DNA from: Mesorhizobium sp. NZP2298
GTDB taxonomy: Bacteria; Pseudomonadota; Alphaproteobacteria; Rhizobiales; Rhizobiaceae
DNA length: 64,000 bases
Reading direction: 5' to 3'
Assembly (NCBI RefSeq): GCF_013170825.1
Contig: NZ_CP033365.1
Location: forward strand, 2,616,001 to 2,680,000
Part shown: positions 43,859-50,951 of the stretch, one piece after another
Numbering within the stretch: position 1 is the first letter of the stretch
Layout of the letters: each line of letters begins with the position of its first letter
Notes under the pieces: model-generated
What the model saw: only the letters and a program-made list of their open reading frames with translations
What the model was told of the DNA's origin: nothing
Database searches by the model: none
Translations under genes and position numbers: made by a program

Positions 43859-44290
43859 ATGAACATGCTAATTGCCATCACATTGACGTTCGCCGCGGTC
43901 ATTGGGTCGTCGTCTTTGCACTACGAAGCAATCCAGCGCCTCGACAAATTGGCACGCAAGTCCACTGGCGCTTATCCTGCACTGCTCTTCGTCATCTGCG
44001 GCCTGGTCGGGCTTCATCTTCTCGAGATTGGCATCTACGCCGCCATATTTCATCTGGCGGACCAGACACTTTCCCTAGGTGATTTCGGCGGAAAGGCCTT
44101 CCCGTCAAGCATGGACTATTTTTACTATGCCGCCGAGGCCTACGCCTCGCTCGGCTACAACAACGTGATACCCATTGGCGAAATGCGGCTCATCACGTCC
44201 ATCACACCACTGAACGGCCTGCTCCTTTTGACCTGGTCAGGCTCGTTTCTTTTTTCGCTCGTGGAGGATTGGCGCGGGAAGAGCAAATAA
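43859..44290 (+). CDS. Two-span ion channel-like membrane protein
   Basis: A 143-residue protein with hydrophobic segments at about residues 1-18, 40-62 and 113-133 and a pore-like loop YYAAEAYASLGYNNVIPIGE between the last two. The layout matches small bacterial Ion_trans_2 potassium channels, but the selectivity motif T-x-G-Y-G-D appears as SLGYNN. No cytosolic regulatory domain is present. It may be a channel with altered ion choice. No operon partner is close. Confidence 0.7.
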   Translation: MNMLIAITLTFAAVIGSSSLHYEAIQRLDKLARKSTGAYPALLFVICGLVGLHLLEIGIYAAIFHLADQTLSLGDFGGKAFPSSMDYFYYAAEAYASLGYNNVIPIGEMRLITSITPLNGLLLLTWSGSFLFSLVEDWRGKSK

Positions 44291-44758
44291 GCTCCGAAGC
44301 TCATTTGAGATCAATCCATCGCGCCTGATCGCGCCGATGCTGGAACGGTTTATCGCAACGGATCGCGGCTTTGCCAAAGCAAAGAAGGGGGAGGCCTAGA
44401 TCGGATTCCAGTGGCCCACGACACCACCTCGTGGACAATCGATCGTTTTGTCGGTCTCCGCATCGACGCAAAGGAGGATGCAAGAGGCGACCTGACTCTT
44501 CGTTCGCTTTTTCACTAGCGAAACTCGAGATTGAAACGCTGTTGAACGCGTCAAAAAGTTGACGTTCAGCCTGCTGTATGTTCGCTAGTTGTACTCGAGA
44601 AGTCGCATGAAGGGGCAGTCTGTAACTGGCTGCGCGATTCGGCCGCCCGATACGACAAGCTCGCGAGAAACTCCCTTGCTGGAAGCCTCTCGCAGCCGAA
44701 ATAACCTGGTGGCTCAATTGAGTCCGGGCCCGAGCCTAGGGCACGATGGGAATTACCC
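44291..44758. other. Intergenic stretch without a supported gene
   Basis: No frame here has credible coding character. It contains CGTCAA (44549-44554) and TTGACG (44559-44564), a 6-bp inverted pair inside a longer imperfect one, perhaps a terminator or operator. GC is mixed. The stretch lies between the channel-like gene and the dehydratase operon end. Confidence 0.5.
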
Positions 44759-45958
44759 CTACATCTGCGAAAGGCGCGTTGAGAGATCGGGGCGCTCAAA
44801 GACGGCAGGCTGCAACTCCGTGCCGAGCCCCGGTCCCTCCATGGGCAGAACGTGACCGTCGACGACACGTGGCAGCTCCGTGACCAGTTCATTGTACCAG
44901 CCGGTATAGAAGGCGCGCACCGATTCCTGGATAAGCGTGTTGGGTTGCGAGAAGGACGAGTGGACTGCCGCCACATACGCCACCGGTCCCGTGCAGTCGT
45001 GCGGCGCATAGGGACGGTGATAGGTATCGGCCAGTGCCGCGATCTTGCGGCCTTCGGTGAGCCCGCCCGTCCACACCAGATCCGTCATGACAATGCCGAT
45101 CGCGCCCGCCTCCAGCATATCCTTGTAGGGGAAGCGCGATCCCAGCGTCTCAGAGGCGCAGATGGGCACCGAGGTGTGCGCCGCAAGCTCGGAAAGCGCC
45201 GAGGTCGAGTTCATGCGGATCGGGTCCTCGTACCAGGTTGGTTGGAAGGCTTCCAGTTCGCGTGCGATGCGCTTGATGCTGGGCAGGTTCCATAGGCAAT
45301 GGAACTCGACCATGATCTGTATCCTGTCGCCTACCCGCTTGCGAATCTTCTCGAACGGCGAAAGAGCGGCGCGAAGCTGCGCTGCCGTGATGAAGCGCCC
45401 ATCGTTCTCCACCGCGGCGGGATCGAAGGGCCATATCTTCATTGCTGTGATGCCGCTTTCCAGCAGGTTTTCGGCCAATGCGCCGGCGTCGGTCATGAAG
45501 GCGACCAGGTCTTCGTAAGGCCCGTCCGACGCTCCCATGTTCCAGGTGTCCACGGGCTTGATGCGGTTCGAACGCACATAGCCGTAGCCCGCACAGGTGT
45601 TGTAGACGGGGATGCGCTTGTGGCAGGCGCCGCCCAGCATCTGGTGGACAGGAAGGTCGCAGACCTTGCCGAATATGTCCCACAGCGCCAGATCGATCGC
45701 GGAAGCAGCCCTGTATTCCGCGCCGGTGGATGATTGCGCCAGCGGCAGGTTCACCAGTTCGCGCGAGAGCGCCTCGATGTGAAGGGGGTCGCGGCCAAGC
45801 AGTCGGCTGGACAATACCTCGTGGATATGGGCCTCCACGGCGCCGGCGCCGTAGAATGTCTCGCCGAGCCCAGTGATGCCGGCATCGGTCTCGAGTTGGA
45901 CCCAGAGCACATTGGCGAACTCTTGCAGCCTCAAGGTGCGGATTGCGGTGATCTTCAT
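44759..45958 (-). CDS. Mandelate racemase/muconate lactonizing family dehydratase
   Basis: A 399-residue enolase-superfamily enzyme. The start at 45958 (MKITAIRTLRLQEFANVLWV) gives the capping domain; the barrel holds MKIWPFD, EFHCLWN, WYEDPI, ASETLGSR and a final APHDCTGPV. The metal ligands E, E and E are thus present (EFH, YEDP, SETL) and the catalytic histidine of the sugar-acid dehydratase type (PHD) is seen. It likely dehydrates a sugar acid to a 2-keto-3-deoxy acid. It is the last gene of the GntR-SDR-idonate dehydrogenase operon, about 100 bases from the previous one. Confidence 0.9.
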   Translation of the reverse strand: MKITAIRTLRLQEFANVLWVQLETDAGITGLGETFYGAGAVEAHIHEVLSSRLLGRDPLHIEALSRELVNLPLAQSSTGAEYRAASAIDLALWDIFGKVCDLPVHQMLGGACHKRIPVYNTCAGYGYVRSNRIKPVDTWNMGASDGPYEDLVAFMTDAGALAENLLESGITAMKIWPFDPAAVENDGRFITAAQLRAALSPFEKIRKRVGDRIQIMVEFHCLWNLPSIKRIARELEAFQPTWYEDPIRMNSTSALSELAAHTSVPICASETLGSRFPYKDMLEAGAIGIVMTDLVWTGGLTEGRKIAALADTYHRPYAPHDCTGPVAYVAAVHSSFSQPNTLIQESVRAFYTGWYNELVTELPRVVDGHVLPMEGPGLGTELQPAVFERPDLSTRLSQM

Positions 45959-46059
45959 GGACTTGGCGGCTCCATCGGTCGGTCTTCGCCGCACGCCGGC
46001 GGCCCTGAGTGGATGAATCACCGGCGATCGAGCATCGTCTCCCGGTCTTCCGGTTAGTG

Positions 46060-47103
46060 CTACATGTCCTGACCGAAGCTGATCTGGACCTTTGTCGCCT
46101 TCGATTTGTCGTTCGCAAGCGCAAAGGCCTCCAGCACCCGGTCGAGCGGAAAAACGGCGCTGAGCAGTGGCCTTACGTCGATTTGCCGGCTGTTGATGAA
46201 AGCGACGGCCTCCTCGAACTCCGCATCGAAGCGGAAACTGCCGCGAAGGTCGACCTCGCGCGTCACGATCAGGTTGAGGGGAAGCCCGACATCGCCTCCC
46301 AGACCAAGCTGCACCAATATGCCGCGCGGACGCAGGTGAGGGAGCGCGCCGCGCTGGACCGAGGCGCTTCCAGAGGCTTCGAAATGGACGTGGAACGCGC
46401 CGTTCCGCCCGGCGAGGTCGGCAAGCGACTCAGGTTCCTCCGCCACGTTCAGGATATGATCGGCCCCAAGTTTTTGCGCCAGAGCAAGGGCGGAGTCGTG
46501 GATGTCGGTCGCGACGATCCCGGCCGCGCCGGCATGGCGGGCGGCCATGATGGTTAGAATGCCGATCGGGCCGCAGCCGGTGACCAGCACCTTGCGTCCT
46601 TCCAGCGGTCCCGCCCGCCTGACGGCGTGCAGGCACACGGCAAGCGGCTCGGCCATCGCGGCCTCGCCCAACGACACGCCCTCGGCGACGGGAAAGACCT
46701 GATCCCGATCGACACAAAGCATTTCACGGAACCCGCCCTGGATATGAGGGAAGCGCATGGCGCTGCCCATGAAGCGCATATTGATGCAGTGGTTGCGCAG
46801 ACCGGCCCGGCAATTCTCGCAATCACCGCAGGGCCGGCTGGGATTGATCGCTACGCGTGTTCCTGGTGTGATGCCGGAGACCCCGGAGCCAACAGCCGCG
46901 ATGGTGCCGGCGATCTCATGCCCGAGGATCATCGGTTCGCGCAGACGGATCGAATCCGTCCCACCGTGATTGAAGTAATGCAGGTCCGAACCGCAGATTC
47001 CGCCTGTCGATATCCGGACTTGAACCTCACCTGGTCCAGGTTCGGTATTGGTGATTTCCTCGATCCGAAGATCGAGAGGAGCATGGACGACGACACCGAG
47101 CAT
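46060..47103 (-). CDS. L-idonate 5-dehydrogenase-like zinc alcohol dehydrogenase
   Basis: A 347-residue medium-chain dehydrogenase. Catalytic zinc residues are in GICGSDLHYFNHGG and GHEIAGTI; structural zinc cysteines in PCGDCENCRAGLRNHC; the NAD fold is VTGCGPIGILTI. The stretch after the cysteines (INMRFMGSAMRFPHIQGGF) is typical of L-idonate 5-dehydrogenase. The start at 47103 follows the SDR gene by about 20 bases. It oxidises the C5 hydroxyl of a sugar acid, possibly with the SDR as the next reducing step. Confidence 0.92.
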   Translation of the reverse strand: MLGVVVHAPLDLRIEEITNTEPGPGEVQVRISTGGICGSDLHYFNHGGTDSIRLREPMILGHEIAGTIAAVGSGVSGITPGTRVAINPSRPCGDCENCRAGLRNHCINMRFMGSAMRFPHIQGGFREMLCVDRDQVFPVAEGVSLGEAAMAEPLAVCLHAVRRAGPLEGRKVLVTGCGPIGILTIMAARHAGAAGIVATDIHDSALALAQKLGADHILNVAEEPESLADLAGRNGAFHVHFEASGSASVQRGALPHLRPRGILVQLGLGGDVGLPLNLIVTREVDLRGSFRFDAEFEEAVAFINSRQIDVRPLLSAVFPLDRVLEAFALANDKSKATKVQISFGQDM

Positions 47104-47125
47104 TTTGGTTCCCTGAAGTGTTCGG

Positions 47126-47899
47126 CTAGAGGACGGCAAGCATGCCGCCATCGACATAGATGATCTGGCCGTTGACGTAGTCCGAGGCGGCCGATGCGAG
47201 GAAGATTGCGGTTCCCACCAGATCCTTTGGCAGGCCCCATCGGCCCGAAGGTGTGCGACCCTTGACCCAGGCATCGAACTTGGCGTCGGACGTCAACGCC
47301 TTGTTCATTTCGGTATCGATGTAGCCCGGGCCGATCGCATTGGCCTGGATGCCGTGCGCCGCCCATTCGGCCGCCATCGAGCGGGTGAGCATCTTGATGC
47401 CGCCCTTCGCTGCCGTGTAGGGGGCGACGGTGGCCCGCGCCACCTCGCTGGTCAGCGAACCTATGTTGATGATCTTGCCGCCGCCACCCCTTGCAATCAT
47501 GCGGCGGGCGGCCTCGCGACCTATGATAAAGGCGCTGGTGAGATTGGTCTCCAGCACCCGCCGCCAATCGGCGCTTTCCAGCTCAAGCATCGGCCGGCGA
47601 AACTGGACGCCGGCATTGTTGACCAGGATATCGATGGCGCGACCCTCGTCGTCGAGGCGCCCGAACGCGCCCTTGATCGCCTCTTCATCGCATACGTCGA
47701 ACACACTGAAGTGAACTTGTCCCGCGCGCTCGCCGAAGCTCTCGGCCGCCTGCGTGAGCCTGTCTGGATCACGCCCGTTGAGAACAATCTCGGCGCCGGC
47801 TTCCGCCAGACCGCGGGCCATGGCCAGGCCGAGTCCGCCGGATGACCCAGTCACCAGCGCGGTCTTGCCCGTCAGGTCAAAGTAGGGGATTGCACCCAT
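47126..47899 (-). CDS. SDR oxidoreductase, gluconate 5-dehydrogenase-like
   Basis: A 257-residue classical SDR with TALVTGSSGGLGLAMARG, VNNAGVQFRRPM, the catalytic YTAAKGGIK and the end GQIIYVDGGMLAVL. It resembles gluconate 5-dehydrogenase (IdnO), which pairs with idonate dehydrogenase in the E. coli idonate pathway. The start at 47899 gives MGAIPYFDLTGK; upstream codons to 47956 are unsupported. It sits between the FadR-type regulator and the idonate dehydrogenase-like gene in one operon. Confidence 0.92.
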   Translation of the reverse strand: MGAIPYFDLTGKTALVTGSSGGLGLAMARGLAEAGAEIVLNGRDPDRLTQAAESFGERAGQVHFSVFDVCDEEAIKGAFGRLDDEGRAIDILVNNAGVQFRRPMLELESADWRRVLETNLTSAFIIGREAARRMIARGGGGKIINIGSLTSEVARATVAPYTAAKGGIKMLTRSMAAEWAAHGIQANAIGPGYIDTEMNKALTSDAKFDAWVKGRTPSGRWGLPKDLVGTAIFLASAASDYVNGQIIYVDGGMLAVL

Positions 47900-47952
47900 G
47901 CTCAACTCGATTTCGATGCGGCAGTATTCAAGGGTTGGAACCGTGCCCCGGA

Positions 47953-48678
47953 TCAAATGACTCCGGCGGTGAGAAGGGCGCGGACGGTGAGATCGAAATG
48001 GTCCGCCATCGCCTTCTCGGCCGCCCTTGCGTCACCCTTCCGAATGGCAACGGCGATTGTGCCATGGCCTTCGATGCTGCCCATGCGCTCGGCGTCGGTC
48101 GGGCGGGCGGCCCAACCGATCGCCCAATTCTGCCGCGTGACGGAAGCGAAGGATGTGACCAGCAAGGCGAAAAGGGGGTTGCGCGACGCGCGCGCCACGG
48201 CAGCGTGGAAAGAGATATCGAGTTCCATCACGTCTCCTGTCGCGGCAAAGCTCCGCTTCATCCCGTCTGCGATCGCACAAATCTCGTCAGCCTCCTGGTC
48301 GGTGCGCCGCAATGATGCGAGGGCGGCCGTCCTGAGTTCGATCGTGCGGCGCACGTCGAATATCTGCTGGACGGAAAGCTGGTTGGTATAGACGCAATGG
48401 TCGATCATGCGGCCGATGGCGGAACCGTCCGCGGGTGCCACGCGCGCGCGCCGGCCGTTGCCGACATCGATCAGCCGCAACGCAGCCAGACTTCTGAATG
48501 CTTCGCGGGCGACCGCGCGTGAGGCGCCTGCTTCGACGGCGAACGCCGACTCGCTGGGGAGCGGGGAGCCGGGCGCAAGTGCGTTGGTGCGAATATGGTC
48601 AACCACTCTGTCCGCTACGGTGTCGACGAGCGACTGCGGAGTATCGCCAGTTTCAGGTATTTTTGTCATCACAGTCAT
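47953..48678 (-). CDS. FadR-family (GntR) transcriptional regulator
   Basis: A 241-residue regulator: a GntR winged helix (GSPLPSESAFAVEAGASRAV, then REAFRSLAALRL) and a C-terminal all-helical FCD domain (LDISFHAAVARASRNPLFA, ends DHFDLTVRALL) that binds small acids. It heads the SDR-idonate dehydrogenase-dehydratase operon and faces the ABC operon starting at 48838; a palindrome just upstream is its probable operator. Expected ligand: a sugar acid or its keto-deoxy product. Confidence 0.92.
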   Translation of the reverse strand: MTVMTKIPETGDTPQSLVDTVADRVVDHIRTNALAPGSPLPSESAFAVEAGASRAVAREAFRSLAALRLIDVGNGRRARVAPADGSAIGRMIDHCVYTNQLSVQQIFDVRRTIELRTAALASLRRTDQEADEICAIADGMKRSFAATGDVMELDISFHAAVARASRNPLFALLVTSFASVTRQNWAIGWAARPTDAERMGSIEGHGTIAVAIRKGDARAAEKAMADHFDLTVRALLTAGVI

Positions 48679-48697
48679 TTCGCCCCTTATCGCTTCA

Positions 48698-48712
48698 ACC
48701 TATATGATAGGT
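48698..48712. promoter_or_regulatory. FadR-type operator overlapping a promoter
   Basis: ACCTAT-ATG-ATAGGT is a perfect dyad 20 bases before the regulator start. On the minus strand CTTGAC (48716-48711), a typical -35 hexamer, overlaps it. A related half-site ATGATGGGT lies around 48758-48766 nearer the ABC operon. This suggests self-control and control of both operons. Confidence 0.6.
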
Positions 48713-48837
48713 CAAGCAATTTTTGCATGAATCTTAAGCCAAACCTGTTTACATTTATGATGGGTGCGTGATACAGCGCATGCCAGTTTTGGAGGAAGCA
48801 TCGTGCACGACCCGATGACAACAGGGAAGTTCGCATA

Positions 48838-49785
48838 ATGAGCCAGGCGCTTGGCATGATGCGTCGCTATCCGGTCTGGGTCGCGGTGATCCTGCTTTAC
48901 GCCGTGGCGGGTTTCTTCTCGCCCGCCATGCTGAAACCTGAGCAGATCCTCAACATCCTTCAGGTCACGGCCTTCCTTGGGCTCGTCGCGTCGGGTCAGA
49001 CCCTTGCCCTGCTCGTCGGCGGCATCGATCTCTCGGTCGCGGGTGTCGTCACCATGACCAACATACTCGCGACCAGCATGATGATGGGCCAGAACGAGCG
49101 CATTCCGCTGGCGCTGGCCTGTTGCCTGGCGCTTGGATTGGGGGTCGGCGTGATCAACGGGATTCTGATCGCAGTCCTTCGCATGGCGCCCATCATCGCC
49201 ACCCTGGCCATGAACGCCATCCTGTTCGGCGCGGCCCTCGTCTATACCGGCGGTGCGCCGTACGGAACCTCCGCGCCGGCCTTTAACGTGGTTGGTCAGG
49301 GCTCGCTTTTCGGCCTTCCGGCGAGCGCCCTGTGCTGGCTGGCCATAACGATTGCGCTGGCCTGGATCATGCGACGCACGACGCTCGGCCGGTGGATTTA
49401 CGCGGTCGGCGCCAACGAGACGGCGGCGCGCTTCATGGGGGTGCCGGCGCGCAGCGTGCTGGTCATCGCCTATGCGCTCTCAGCCATGCTGGCCGTGCTC
49501 GGCGGCCTTCTGCTCACGGCCTATATCGGCAATCCGAGCCTCGGCATCGGCAACCAGTTCCTGCTGACCTCGGTCGTCGCCGTCGTTGTCGGAGGAACAG
49601 CCCTTACGGGTGGCATTGGAAGCGTCCTTGCCACCGTCGCCGGCGCGCTGTTCGTAACTGAACTCAACAGCTTCACCAACATCGCCCAGGTATCCACGGG
49701 CGCCCAATACGTCATCCAGGGCGTTCTCATCGCCCTGAGCGTGATCGTCTACCGGCTAATCGGCGCGAGTGCCGATGAACGGTGA
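48838..49785 (+). CDS. Sugar ABC transporter permease (RbsC family)
   Basis: A 315-residue permease with about nine or ten spans and the family motif LVGGIDLSVAGV near residue 60. It is the first gene of the uptake operon. The second permease in this operon is fused to the ATPase, so the channel may be a heterodimer. Its binding protein follows after 21 bases with an AGGAGGAGAG. Confidence 0.93.
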   Translation: MSQALGMMRRYPVWVAVILLYAVAGFFSPAMLKPEQILNILQVTAFLGLVASGQTLALLVGGIDLSVAGVVTMTNILATSMMMGQNERIPLALACCLALGLGVGVINGILIAVLRMAPIIATLAMNAILFGAALVYTGGAPYGTSAPAFNVVGQGSLFGLPASALCWLAITIALAWIMRRTTLGRWIYAVGANETAARFMGVPARSVLVIAYALSAMLAVLGGLLLTAYIGNPSLGIGNQFLLTSVVAVVVGGTALTGGIGSVLATVAGALFVTELNSFTNIAQVSTGAQYVIQGVLIALSVIVYRLIGASADER

Positions 49786-49806
49786 AATTCCAAAAGGAGG
49801 AGAGCA

Positions 49807-50886
49807 ATGACAGAACATACTATCGACCGCCGCAAACTGCTGACGTTGGGCGCAGGGGCCGCCATCGGTTCCTTCGCACTCACCCGTGGGGCCTTGGCCG
49901 ACGTGATCAGCAACGCCAAGATCGAAGGCTCGGCCGACATGGCCAAGGGCGCGCAAAAGTCGGGCAAGATGCGTATCGGCTTCTCGAACGGCTTCTCGGG
50001 AAACACCTGGCGTACGCAGAACCTTGCTTCCATGCAGACCGAGGCTGCCGCCAACAAGGACAAATACGACCTGATCACGGTCGACGGCCAGGGTGATATC
50101 ACCAAGCAGGTCAATGACATCGAGGACTTGATCGCGCAGAACGTCGATGCCCTGCTTGTCATACCGAACTCGGGCACGGCGGTTGTTCCAGCACTGAGGA
50201 AAGCAACCAGGGCCGGTATCGTCACAATTCCCTTCAATCTGCCGGTCGAAGGAGACAACTGGACTGCTTTCATCGGCACAGATCCGAAGAAGAAGGGCGC
50301 AACCACGGGCAAATTCCTGAACGATGCGCTGGGCGGCAAGGGCAAGATCGTCGCCCTCGGCGGCCTGCCTGGCAACTCCTACACGGCCGAGTGCTGGGCA
50401 GGCGCGCAGACTCAGTTCGGTTCCGGCATCGAGGTGCTCGCCTTCAAGGATGCATCCTGGCAAGAAGACAAGGCCAAGGTGGTCATGGCGGACCTGATCG
50501 CCGCTTATCCGCAGATCGACGGCATCTGGTGCGATGGCGGGCAAGATGCGGCAGGGGGGCTCAAGGCGCTCATGGCGGCGAACCGTCCGCTGGTGCCCGC
50601 CACGGGTGACGACTACAACGGGCTTCTCAAGCTCTATGACGCGCAGAAGGCGGCCAATCCGAAGTTCAAGATCGGCTGCGTCTCCGAGCCGTCATGGGAA
50701 GGCGTCGTTGCGCTGCGCACGGCAATGAAGCTGCTTTCCGGTCAGGACGTACCCAAGCGCCAGATCATCAGCCCGGTCCTTATGGATGACAGCAACTACA
50801 GCCAGTTCATCAAAAAGGATCTGCCCGACGGGGTGTTCGTCGATACGCTGCTGACGGACGATGAACTGAAGAAGCTCTTCAGCTGA
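49807..50886 (+). CDS. Periplasmic sugar-binding protein (RbsB-like)
   Basis: A 359-residue solute-binding protein. The N-terminus TIDRRKLLTLGAGAAIGSFA has a twin-arginine-like signal. The mature protein has RIGFSNGFSGNTWR, DLIAQNVDALLVIPNS and VALGGLPGN, typical of the ribose/galactose type. AGGAGGAGAG precedes the ATG. It follows an RbsC permease and is followed by a hairpin and the ATPase-permease fusion. Confidence 0.93.
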   Translation: MTEHTIDRRKLLTLGAGAAIGSFALTRGALADVISNAKIEGSADMAKGAQKSGKMRIGFSNGFSGNTWRTQNLASMQTEAAANKDKYDLITVDGQGDITKQVNDIEDLIAQNVDALLVIPNSGTAVVPALRKATRAGIVTIPFNLPVEGDNWTAFIGTDPKKKGATTGKFLNDALGGKGKIVALGGLPGNSYTAECWAGAQTQFGSGIEVLAFKDASWQEDKAKVVMADLIAAYPQIDGIWCDGGQDAAGGLKALMAANRPLVPATGDDYNGLLKLYDAQKAANPKFKIGCVSEPSWEGVVALRTAMKLLSGQDVPKRQIISPVLMDDSNYSQFIKKDLPDGVFVDTLLTDDELKKLFS

Positions 50887-50904
50887 GGGCTGGAAGAACC
50901 GACC

Positions 50905-50932
50905 GGCGGGCCGCGCCAGGATGCGGCCCGCC
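50905..50932 (+). other. Intercistronic hairpin after binding-protein gene
   Basis: GGCGGGCCGC (50905-50914) and GCGGCCCGCC (50923-50932) form a perfect 10-bp stem with an 8-base loop, 18 bases past the binding-protein stop. No T-run follows; the next gene starts at 50952. Probably an mRNA stabiliser or partial attenuator. Confidence 0.6.
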
Positions 50933-50951
50933 CTTGCCTGAAAGACACCGA

